Positions 22,401 through 34,400 of a stretch of 64,000 nt of DNA are shown here, piece after piece. Position 1 is the first letter of the stretch. Each line of letters opens with the position of its first letter. The notes under the pieces were generated by a model. That model ran no database searches and was not told the DNA's origin. It saw only the letters and a list, made by a program, of their open reading frames with translations. The DNA lies in NCBI GenBank assembly GCA_014529385.2, contig CM043959.1, positions 92,483,529-92,547,528 of the forward strand. Reading direction: 5' to 3'. Source of the stretch: Adiantum capillus-veneris (taxonomy: Eukaryota > Streptophyta > Polypodiopsida > Polypodiales > Pteridaceae). Made by a program: the position numbers and the translations under genes.

Positions 22401-25400
22401 GCATCACAATATACTTCAAATGACTTCTGCAAATCTGGCAAAGTTAAAACTGGTCCTCTAGTCAATTTCTCTTTCAATGTCTGAAAGGCAGTCACCTCTG
22501 GGGGGTATCCACGAGAAAGGGACTCCTTTCTGTGTCAAAATATGCAAAGGGGAAGCAACCTCTGCAAACTTTCTAATGAACCGCCAATAGTAAGCGTCTG
22601 TCGGGGACGTGTATCTTGCTTTTCTTTGTTCTGGGAACTCTTTATCTTTCTACTTTCATTATTAGAAGTCTGTTGAGTTCTTTGAGTCAAGATCTCATCA
22701 GTGGGGTAAGTCAGATTGCCGAGTGTATGGCAAGACCCCGTTTCTCAGTAGAAAAGTGGACCACCATGTTCGAGCATCACGGAACCCAGAAAAGGATTCA
22801 AATCGATTGTCCACCTTTGTTAAATTCTTTGACTTTCTTGCTTTTATCTTCCAAGAAGTCATATTCGTTGGCTTTATAAAAATGTGTCTTCTTTGCATAA
22901 AGCATGTGATCATCGGAGTCCGAAGTATCTGAGAATGAGTCCTCGGTAGAACTGTCAGAAACTGGGCGAAATCTAGGCTTCTTTGCCTTTTTCTTGCCCT
23001 TTCCGAAGCTTTGCTTTTTGCTTCGCTTGTTCATGTCTTTCTGCAAGGACAGGTTCTGCTTTTCTGCGCTCGTCAGTTTTTTCGGCTTTACTCCCTACCT
23101 GAGAAGAGAAGCAATGGCCACACGTTATCTCGAGTAAATCTTTATCAATCGGATAATTCTTTAGGTGTATCACCAATCTCGGGTCCTTGGAGTACTTAAT
23201 CAATCTTTTCACACATATGCCAATCTGCAGTTGACGTTTGTACTCCTTTTCTGGCAAACTTGTCCGAAAAAAAATTTACCCAAATCTTCATTCTTTTCTT
23301 CAGTTCCCGCGCCGGATGTTCAGCTTTTCTTTGCCTTCCCACTGAGAGGTGTCATCTCTGTCAGATTCTTCACCAAAACCCATGTGTAATCTGGGATTTT
23401 TAATGGCTTTATGCCGTGTAAGACAGAGCGATGAAGATGGGAGTGCGCCCGATGCGCGATGTATGAAGGGTGGGAGTGGCTAATAAGTCCGGGGTCGGGA
23501 CACGAAGATTCTTTTCCAAAGGCTGTGTGCGCTACAAAAAGGATCGGATCCTCCGTATAAGAAGAATCTTTCTGTGCTCTGATACCATTGTAACAAACTT
23601 CGACACTCCAAGTCAATATTCTACCGCGACACAACAGAGATTCACTTCAAAACAGTTCACAGTCCACAATTGATTTGAGACGGTCCGGCGGAGTTCTGTG
23701 CCTAGAGATATTGGCCCCAAAGACTGGCGCCCCTTTCGGTATTTCTTTTGTATTAATCCGTGTTCAAAGTACAAGAGAGTGGAGGGTTCTCACTTTCAGA
23801 CTCTGCGTCCAGATGCTTTGCCGAGAGTGGAAGCCTTGCCCACTTATTTATAAGTTTACAAGGAATGCTAAAAGCAGAGCCCCAAAAGCTGCCATATTTT
23901 AAAAATAGGTTTTGAAAAATAAAGCAAAGCCTAAAAGCTGCCAAAATTTGCGTAGAGCTCATCCCTGCCTTTTCCGTATAGTCAGCGCAAAAAGCGGGTT
24001 CTGTACGCTCTGCCACGTTAGCAACTGTCACCGGATTTTTTGGGGCAAAATCCGGAACCTGCCGTACTGCCACGTCAGCATTTCTGCCGCCTTTTCCGGG
24101 ACTGCCTGCCAGAGAGAGTGTGTGTATCTGCTGTGTCACCATGCCACGCCACCAGTTTGTGACACTGATACATGCTCTGCACCCCCGGCATGCCTCGTAA
24201 CAGGATGCTCTAAACGTCCAAGGCCTGAAAACTGTAGCAAGTCACCGAACATGCAGGCTGAACCCTTTGCCATGGGACCCCAACAAATATGAGGCCTGCT
24301 GCCAACCAAGTGGCCTCTTTGTGTGCTAACCATGGGGCTCCAAACAAGAGACTGTCTCAAGCGCTCCTCCATGCAAGTGGGCTGGTGCTGCTCCAAGCCA
24401 CTCCTCAGTTGCTTCCGGTACCTAAGCAAACTCGCGGCAAATCGGTCCTCCCAACTCTTGCTCAAGCCGACCTGGCGCATCTCTGTAAAAATCCACCTGA
24501 TGGACGGGCTCCAAGGGCCACCCGTATGAGGGACTCGAGCACGAATCCAATGTAGCAACAACTCCTCCCAGGGCTTCTCTCCTGGAAGAAGTCTTTTAAT
24601 CACCAACTTCCCAAGGAGGGCTACGCTTTGCGGTGCTGGGTCAATGATCCCTAGCCCTCCCTGAGAACATGGTAAGGTGATGACCTGCCAAGACATCTTG
24701 GCCCTGGCTGACTGGGTGTCGTGCCTTGACCACGAAAAATTCCAATGAACCTCTTCAACTAGCTGATACAAGAACTTGAGAAGATCCAACAAGACGTGAT
24801 GTACCACATAGTAGCCAAAAGCACTTGGTTTTCCACTACCACTCTTACCAGCCAAAGAGAGTCGTGCAGAGCTCCAATGTTAGAGATCCCTCCTAATGGA
24901 TAGGAGGAGGGGGGCAGTCTGTTGCTCGGGAGACAAATCTTGCCCTACCTGAGAGCCCAAATATCGTATAGAAGTCCCTGGGGGAATCCACCTGAAGCCC
25001 TCACCCGGCGACCAATCAAGCGTAGGAGCATTGCCAGCCCAAAAAGCCACAATCTTTCTCCAGTTGATCGGTGCCCCTGGTGCACAACAAAACACCTCAA
25101 GAGCCTGCTCTCGTGTGCAAATTGGCCTCATGGTCCTCCAAGTACATGCCTGAGTCGTCAGCAAACCCAGCGTCAAGCAACTCATCTCCCCTAATAGGGA
25201 GCTCTAAACCATGCAAACCAACCTCCTATGAATTCAAAAATCTGCTTATTGCCTCAACATAGAAGAGAAAGCGGAAGGGGGCAAGAGGGCAACCCTATCT
25301 AACCAAATGCGTGAGCATGAAGCATTCCCCTCTTCCCCCTACCAAGACCACCTGACCGTGCGTACATTTGTAGAGGGCTGATACCCCTATGATCCAAGCA

Positions 25401-28400
25401 TCTGAGAAACCCATCATGTGTAGAGTGCCCTCCAAGAAATCACAGTTAACTCTATTGTAAGCCTTTCCAAAGTCAAGGAGGAGTATCACAAGATCCTCTT
25501 CTCGGAGATGTGCGAGGGTCGACGTCTCCCAGAAGGTAAAGATGTTGTCAAGGATATTGCGCTCCTTGACAAAACCTATCTGAGTCTCATGTATAATGCT
25601 TTCAAGTAGTGGTTGTTACCATATACATGGGTAGTGATGTGTATGAACACACTTAGGACCGCCGGGGCATTTTTTCCCTCACTAGGAGGTTTTTCCCTCG
25701 TGCATTGTATATATTTCTATCTTTTGTGGTACGTATGCCCTATCAACTACCTCATTTTGTGCTAATTTTTCTGATTTAATGCTTCTTTTAGTGCTAGGCT
25801 TCATTATGGCCGAGTCTCCGGAGTCACGAAAGAAACTCAGTATGCTGAATTGAGCGTTGATGTATGCTCATGTGTGTGTGCGTGTGGTGTGTGTTGTGCT
25901 AGGGAGCATATGTTAGTACCTAGCTCTATACCCACTATTAGGCACTAACGATGTTAGTGGGGATGTCGTGGTATTTGGTCGATACTATGCATGATGGAGC
26001 TGATGGTTATATTGTCTTGTGGGTGACTACCATGGGTCTATACCTTGCACTTTTCTTCAAGGGTAGATTGAGTTGAGAATAGTGATGGGTCACCATTGCA
26101 GAATCTAGGAGCCCCCCTCCTTGGGCTAAATTAGTCCCTCGCTGAAACCGGCCCGTAGGGCTTTCACCGATCTTTACTCTGTTTAACTTTATGACATGAA
26201 GGAACTTCATAAAGAAAGTTGTGACAAGAATTCCAACACTTCAAACAAACCATGGCTTGGCAGCTAGAGCGCTCCCAAGTAGACGACGACACCACACCCT
26301 GTTGGCCCCAAAGACTCGTGGCCCTTTCGGTATTTCTTTATTCTTATTACACTTGAGAAAAACCTGTAAGCTTCTACAAGCTGTCCCATTTTTATCGGGC
26401 TGAAATTCCCCTACTCTAACCCGATTTCAGCAGCATAACCACAATAGAAGTCTCCATGGACAAAATCCCAAGTAAACAGTGACTTTCAACACACTTTGGA
26501 GCACTTTACAAAACCTGGCGAGAAATTACAACACGCTGAAATCTCTATTTTTGGCCTCCAATTTGCATCAAAACACTTGTTCGGTGATTCCCTAGCTTCC
26601 CCGAAGCTCTTGGGACCTCTAGGCATCTAAACTGGCCAAAACCCTAAACCTGCAAAAAAATTACAAGCCGCTGTAATTCTCTGTTTTGTGCTCCAATTCG
26701 CGAGCCAATCACTTCTATGGGTAGCCCTCGAGCTCCCCCATGTGTACGGTCACTTTCCCTTTGAATTAGATGAGATTCCTAAACCTGCAAAAAAGGGAAA
26801 GTGACCCTACACGTGTGGGAGCTCTAGGGCTGCAGGTATAGGATTTCCCTTCGAATTACCCTAGCCTAAATGACTTTAACTGAGCCTAGCCACTTCTTTA
26901 CTAGTCAGATTCAAGTGTTGATCGGCCCAACTATCTTGTGGCTGCCTGGCCTTGACCCTTGCGGTTGAAACTGTGGGCCAACGGCCGTTTCACACTGTCC
27001 ACGTAATGTCCGGGCATTTGTGATTTCAACAAGAGGGTCCCAAAAATTAAATAAAAATAAAGGAAAAGAAACCAGAAAATATATATAGTGGTTGTCACAG
27101 TCTCATGACATACCCCCCTCTTGAAATCGCAAACGTCCTCGATTGCATGCATGCTATACATGCCACATATAATTTAGTGTGATTAGCAGTGTTTTATCAT
27201 CGCATGTATCCACAAGAAAGACTCTCAAACATGTGTATAAATAACTTAATGAGTCCTTCATACTCTCTATTGAAGTGATCTGAGTTGGAGAATACATGGG
27301 TTGCAAACCAAAAGCTTCAAGGAATGCTTGCACATACTCATGGCCCGGACTCTTGTGGTTATTTGCGGGGGGAGTATTGAATGCTTGAAAAGTATTGTTG
27401 TTGCTCCTCCAGGCCCGGAATTGGATGGTTATGCGGGAGGAGTATTAAGAAGTCTAAACAGTGGCTACTCTCATCACCTCCAAACGACACAGGCTACGGT
27501 TTGAGGGGCGTTTGGTTGTAAAAGGCTTCTATATCTCCCGGCCCGAACCTTTTTAGGTTATGCGGGAGGAGTGATGAGGGAGTCCTTGAATATTTCCTGG
27601 ACCGGACCTTGTTAGGTTATACGGGAGGAGTGTTTATCGGCGACTTTATGTTTCTATGTCTTGTAACATGCATATGTGAGCATTTGTGTTGCATTGTGAT
27701 GTGCCAACCGCTGAATATTTCGAATTGGATGAGATTGCCTGGGTATGTAATTTTAGTGCATCAAGACACCCGTGGAAGATCAGTGCGGTGTGGGTGTGAT
27801 GGCTATTTTTACTACGTCGGAGTTCCGATTTGGATGAAACGAGAAGCCAACTCCTTAACAAAAGAGCCGAAAGGAGAAGCCAACTTCTTAACAAAAAAAA
27901 AAGAGCAAACTGATTGTCCCTCGGAAAGTTTTGAGCTAACTTGAATTGTTTTGCAGATATGCTGTAATCGCGGACGATTACTTTCTTTCAAGAAGGGGGG
28001 ATGTCACAAACTGCTGACATGTCAAGCCCTGAAGAATGGAGCCAACTTGCAGATCCCGGCCAAGGGGCCTAAACCCTAGAAGAAGCAAAAGCAACAGAAG
28101 TAGCAGCAACAGAAGAAGCAGAAGCAGTAGAAGGATTTTACGTTGGCCTATTGATGTGGCAGAGCCGTACGGAATCCCGCATTTTACGCTGACATGCTAG
28201 CGTGGCAACTGTACAGACGCCCAGATTCGTGTTGACAGGTACTGACGAGGCAATGTATGGATTTCTGTAATTTGCGCTAGCAGCTTTTTACATCAACTTT
28301 TGAGGCAGTTGCTTTTGAGTTTGAAAGATTTTCATGTAACTGCTTTTTATGGCCAAGGGTGACGTGGCAGTAGACCCTGGATAAGCACACTGCTGATGTG

Positions 28401-31400
28401 GCAGCAATTTGCGTAAAAAGCACCGACAGGGCTGACGTGGCAGGTTGTACGGATTGCCGTACGGACTTCTGAATTTTGTGGCTCAAAACACGGAACTGTT
28501 GACGTGGCACTGTGTACGGATTTCCTGGATTTATGCTGGCTGTTTTTTTTATGGCAGCTTTTGGCTCAGTTGCTTTTGAAAGAGAAGCTTTTAAGTTTAA
28601 TGCTTTTGGGGTTCTGCTTTTGGGCATCCCTTGTATCAATAAATAAGTGGGCAGGGCCCCACTTCTCCGAGCATCTGGACGCATAGTCTAAGAGTGAGCA
28701 CCTACCCACTCTCTTGTACTTTGAACACAGATTAATACAAAAGGAAGTACCGAAAGGGGCGCAAAACTTTGGGGCCAATATCTCTAGGCACGGAACTTCG
28801 CTTGGCCGTGTCTACTTAATTGTGAAGTGTGAACTGTTTTGAAGTGAATCTCTGCTGTATCGCGGTAGAATCTTGACTTGGAGTGTCCAAGTTTGTTACA
28901 ATGGTATCAGAGCACAGAAAGATTCTTCTTCTACGGAGATCCGATCCTTTTTGCAACACACACAGGTTTTGGGAAAGAATCTTCGTGTCTCGACCCCAGA
29001 CTTATTAGCCACTCCCACCCTTCATACATCGCGCATTGGGCGCGCTCCCGTCTTCATTGCTCTGTCTTACAAGTTACAGCGCATAAAGCCATAAAGAATC
29101 CCAGATTACACATGGGTTCTCGCGAAGAATTTGACAAAGATGGCACCTCTCAGTGGGAAGGCAAAGAAAAGTTGAAAATCCGGCGCGGGAACCGAAGGAA
29201 AGAATGAAGATTTGGGCAAATTTTTTCGGACAAGTTTGCCAGAAAGGAGTACAAACGTCAACTGTCGATTGACATATGTGTGAAGAGATTGATTAAGTAC
29301 TCGAGGGAGCCGAGATTGGCAAAACACCTGAAGAATTACCGGATTGATAAGATTTACTCGAGATGGTGTGTGGCCATTGCTTCTCCTCTTAGGTAGGGAG
29401 GAAAGCTGTCACAAGACGGGCACCACGTGTCAATAGAAAAGAACAGACTTTTAGCACTTCAATAACAACTGAACTGAGAGAGAGAGAGAGAGAGACGACA
29501 CGCGACACGGAGTGGTGGAATTCCACCCGAGAGAGTATTGGCCCCAAACCTTGGCGCCCCTTTCGGTATTTCTTTATATTGCATCAACTCAGTACAAGCC
29601 GGTACTCCAGACTCTGCACCTTCTCCAAGAAGCATGCCAGAGAATGAGCCCATGGCCTCATATTTAAAGGCCCTAGGCCCCAAAAGCAGTCTACATGAAA
29701 AGCCTTCAAAACTTAAAAGCTTCTGGTCCAAAAGCAATGCCAAAAAGTTGCCAGCGTAATTTATGGAAATCCGTACAGCTGCCACATCATCAGCCAACGC
29801 AAAACGTGGAAATCCGTACAGTCTTGCCACATCATCATGCCGGCGCAATTTTCAAAAATCTGCCACGTCATCAGTTTTTGCGTGTGGATCTTGCTTTACT
29901 TTAGTTTATTTATGTCACTGGGGCCCCATCGGACGGGGTCCCCATAAGTTGGTGGGACTTCTTCTTCTGTTACTTGTTCTTCTTAGGGTTTAGGTCCCTC
30001 GGCCAGCATCTGCAAGTTGGCTCCATTCTTCAGGGCTTTGACATGTCAGCAGTTTGTTACAAAAGCCGAAAAGACAGACAAGTGCAGAAAAGTGGAACTT
30101 GTACTCTCAGAAAGACATGGACAAGTACTCTTGAAAAGAAGCACTTCTACAGAGCCAACCAATATGGATTCCTCGAAGACAAGGGCAAGAAAACAAAAAA
30201 AATTTAAAGAAGGTGGACAGTCGATTCAATTTGAATCCTTTTTTGGTTCCGAGATGCTCCGAGGGCTTTGGCCTTCATTCAACAGTTTGACATAGCTTTC
30301 TCTGGAGGGCATTATTCAGAGCACTCCAAGATTAGGAGGGCTTCATCTTACTTTAAGGGAAATGCTCGAACATGGTGGTCTACTCTTCTTCTGAGGCAGG
30401 AATCTCCAGTTAAATGGTTGAAATTCAAAAGGTTCTTATTTCTTCTTGGTTGACTCGGGAATACAAACAATATATTTGAACCACTTGGAATCATCTTCGG
30501 ATGACCAAGGGAGATTCTTTGGACGCTTATTGCAAGAGATTTTGAAACTCTTTTCTACCAACCTCTTCATTTATGAAGGTCTCTTTTAAGGGACAGATTG
30601 AGCGGTTTTGCTGTGGACTCTCTACAGAGATCCGAGATTATTGCTTGGAACAAAAGTCGAATTCTATTCAAGGATTGATGGGTCATGCGAAACAAGGTTT
30701 TGCGATACATTCGAGAAATTTGACTTACCCCACTCATGAGAATTTGACTCAGAGAACCAATATATCTCTCACAATGAAAGTAGAAAGAGAAAGAGTTCCC
30801 AGGACAAAGAAAAGAAAGATACACGTCCCCGACTGACTAAAGACATGCCAGAGAGTTCTAGAGCAGCAGAGGAATGTGGCAGAAAATGCAGATGAAAACA
30901 GAATTGGTACCACATGGCATGGGGCCCGAACAATATCAAATGAACGAAACTACAAAACTTTACCGCACTTAGGGAAAAGTGAAAGATCAGGAAGCCCTCA
31001 TTTTTCTTTGATGAAGGAGCCAAGGCCAACTTCTTGAATTGGCGCCTTGACTTGGAATTACGCCCGACAAGCTGAGGCCACAGGCACAAGTAGTTCTAGC
31101 GGCTCCCAGACGGGATGTTGCCATTACACCGATCATTGGCAAACTTCGTTTGCAATGTCACGGGTATTTAGGGCACGAGGACTTCTACGTAATGCTCTTA
31201 GGAAGGTTGTGATGTCCTCCTCGAAATCCCTTGGTACCACTAGAACAACCCCATGGTTGACTATCGGTCTGAGAAAGCGACTTTGACAAATGAAGGGCAA
31301 AGAGATTGTACCTGATGAAATGCAGTTTCTTTACTCGATTTTCTGGAGAGAACTGAATGATGATTGAAGGTCGAAAATGTTTTGACCTTGAAAAAGAACG

Positions 31401-34400
31401 CCAAGATTTTCTCCACACGTGCCGATTGCTTTTCTGAGGGCTTGCCAAGCGAGTTGCCACCATATCGTCCTGAGGATCATACTATTGATCTGATACCTGG
31501 AAGCACACCACCAAACCGGCCACCTTACCGTGTGAGCCAAGCCTAGAATGAAGAGATTATGAACCAAGTGAAAGACCTCTTGGAAAAGGGTCTTATCCAG
31601 CCAAGTACTTCACCTTACTGCTCTCCGATGTTGTTGGTTTTAAAGAAAGACGGATCTTGAAGAATATGCATTGATCATAGAGCTCTCAATAAAATCAACA
31701 TTAAGAACAGATTTCCGATTTCGAGGATCAATGATATTCTTGACAGATTACAGGGATCGTCTTGCTTCAGCAGGATCGATTCGAAGAGCGGATATGATCA
31801 GATCCGAATCGCGTTGAGAGATGTCTACAAGACAGCTTTTCGGACAAGTTTCAGTTTATATGAATTTTTGGTGATACCTTTTGGCCTTACCAATACTCCA
31901 ACGACTTTTAACCAAATGATGGACAGGATTTTCAGAGAGTACAAATCTTTTGTGGGCACTTTCTTTGATGACATTAAGTCTTCTCCAAGGATGAGGCGGA
32001 ACATAGACGACATCTGCTACAGGTCTTTCAGGCATTGCGAGATCACAAGTTGGTGATCAATGCCAAGAAGAGTGATTTTTTTTTATAATCGGAGATACAC
32101 TTTTTGGGACACATCGTCTCAGCAGCAGGAGTAAGAAATGGACTTGGCCAAGATTGAGACTATACGTGATTGGCCCGATTTGAAGAATGTTCATGAAGTA
32201 AGAAGCTTTTTGGGCTTATGTTCTTACTACCGGCGGTTCATTAGAAAGTTTTCTTCCCCTTTGCATATCTTGACACAGAAAGGAGTCCCTTTCTCGTGGG
32301 GACCCACAGAGGTAACTGCCTTTGAGACTTTGAAAGAGAAATTGACTACAGGACCAGTTTTGACTTTGCCGGATTTGCACAAGTCATTCGAAGTATACTG
32401 TGATGCTTGTGGTCGTAGTCTGGGTGCGGTCTTAATGCAAGAAGCCCATGTCATTGCCTAGGAGAGCCTATTGTTTTCAAGGCCGGAATTGACAACACAT
32501 ATTTATGAGAAAGAGCTTTTGGAGGTTATCCATGCTCTTACTTGGTGGCGACATTACCTACTCGGAGCCGATTTGACGGTCTTCACCGATCATAAGAGTT
32601 TAAGCTACTTCTTGTCACAGAAGCAGCTTTCGGAAAAGCAGATGCGATGGGCTAACATCTTGTCACAATTTCACTTCCAGGTTGTCCATGTACAGGGACA
32701 AAAGAACTTGGTGGGAGATGCTTTGTCCCGGAAGACGTTGGTCTTTGCTATTTCTGTGATTCATAATAGAAGCTTCGAGGACATGGTCGATCAGTACGCC
32801 ACAGATTCAAATTTTTCTGATGTATTCAGTCGAATACAGAATGGGGAGGTAGTAGCGGGATATTCCATTCGGGATGGCTGCTTGATGAAGAAAACGATGT
32901 TGTGTGTTACACAGCCGTGGAGGGGAAAGGTTCTAACCGAATGCCCATTTACAGGTTACCGTGCCATTGATACCACCTTAAAAGGTGTGGAGCGTTACTT
33001 CTTTTGGCCGAGACTCAAGAAGGATGTGGACGATTTTGTACTCAATTGCTTGGTATGCCAGAAGGTCAAGTTTGACAAGCATAAAGCACAGGGATTGTTA
33101 CAGCCTTTACCCATTCCCACCCGCCTTTGGGAAAGTATTGCTATGGACTTCATTTTTGATCTCCCGAAGACACAGAGTGGGCACGATGGTATCTGGACTG
33201 TTATTGACAAATTTAGCAAGCAGGCTCATTTCATTCCAGTGAAGAAAACTGTAACAAACTGTTGACGTGTCGAAACCCTAATTCTGCTGAAACCCTAACC
33301 CTAAAATCAGAAATACTAATTCTGCCCAAAACCCTAATTCTGTTGAAACCCTAACCCTAAAATCAGAAACCCAAAACCCTAATTCTGCTGAAACCCTAAC
33401 CCTAAAATCAGAAACCCTAATTCTGCCCAAAACCCTAACCCTAAAATCAGACCCTGATTTGCTGACGTGGCGTGCTGTACGGACACCAGTGCAATTTACG
33501 AAAAGCTGGTAGCTTTTGGCTTTGCTTTTGGACCAGAAGCTTTTGAGTATTAAAGGCTTTTTACTGCAACTGCTTTTCAGGCCAAGGGCCTTTAGATATG
33601 AGGATAGGGCTCATTCTCTGGCATGCTTCCTGGAGAAGGTGCAGAGTTTGGAGTACCGACTTGTACTTTGATGATGCAAAATAAAGAAATACCGAAAGGG
33701 GCGCCAAGGTTTGGGGCCAATACTCTCTGGGGGGGAATTCCACCACTCCGTGTCGCATGTCGTCTCTCTCTCTTTCAGTTCAAGTGTTATTGAAGTGCTA
33801 AAAGTCTATTCAATCTGTTCTTTTCTATTGGCACGTGGTGCCCGCCTTGTGACAAAAACAGTCAAGTCGGATCATTTAGTGAGACTGTTCATTGCCCAGA
33901 TATTCAGATTACATGGCATACCTGAGACAGTAGTCTCTCATAGAGATCCCCGATTCACGAGTTTGTTTTGGAAGGCTATTTGGGAGAACATTGGCACACG
34001 GTTGCAGCTCTCGTCATCTTTCCACCCGCAGAGAGATGGGCAATCTGAGATTGCAAATTCAGTCGTACTGGATTTATTGAAGTTTTACATGTTTGATCAG
34101 AAGACTCAATGGGAACAGTTCTTCCCCTTGGTGGAATTTGCCTACAACAACACGATCCACTCTTCGTCGGGGCTGGGATACTGCTTTTGCCCATGTCCGG
34201 GAAGCTTTAGCGAAATGTCAGGAAAGACACAACAAGGCAGCAGATCGACACTGTCGCAATTTGAAATTAAAGGAAGACGATTGGGTGCTCTTACGTTTTG
34301 CGAAGGCACGCCTGAGAAAGAAAAAGGGAAAGGAGCGGCTTTTTCCAAAGCTTAGCACGAGATACTACGGACCTTTCCAGATAAAAGAAAAGATAAATGA

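Larger units (their letters stand above)
19456..24164 (-). mobile_element. A2: Ty3/gypsy chromovirus inserted in LINE 1
   Basis: Two family-A LTRs in minus orientation enclose an iMet primer site, gag start, part of RT, RNase H, integrase, chromodomain and polypurine tract. A deletion removes the end of gag, the protease and most of RT (near 22600). The flanks are the two halves of one LINE. Flanking 5-mers on the minus strand (ATCAG and GTCAA) agree at only three positions, so no clean target duplication is claimed. Confidence 0.88.
29113..30900 (+). pseudogene. gag: A3 gag, interrupted by a solo LTR
   Basis: It begins [19 protein letters not shown] at 29113, as in A2. After about 290 bases a C solo LTR (29407-30061) interrupts it; then [20 protein letters not shown], the capsid ([20 protein letters not shown], then [14 protein letters not shown]) and a serine-rich tail follow with several shifts. 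The zinc knuckle is not recognisable. Confidence 0.78.

Noticed and set aside
27342-27640. CRISPR-like spaced repeats
   Set aside because: The repeats are imperfect, irregularly spaced and in plant retroelement debris.
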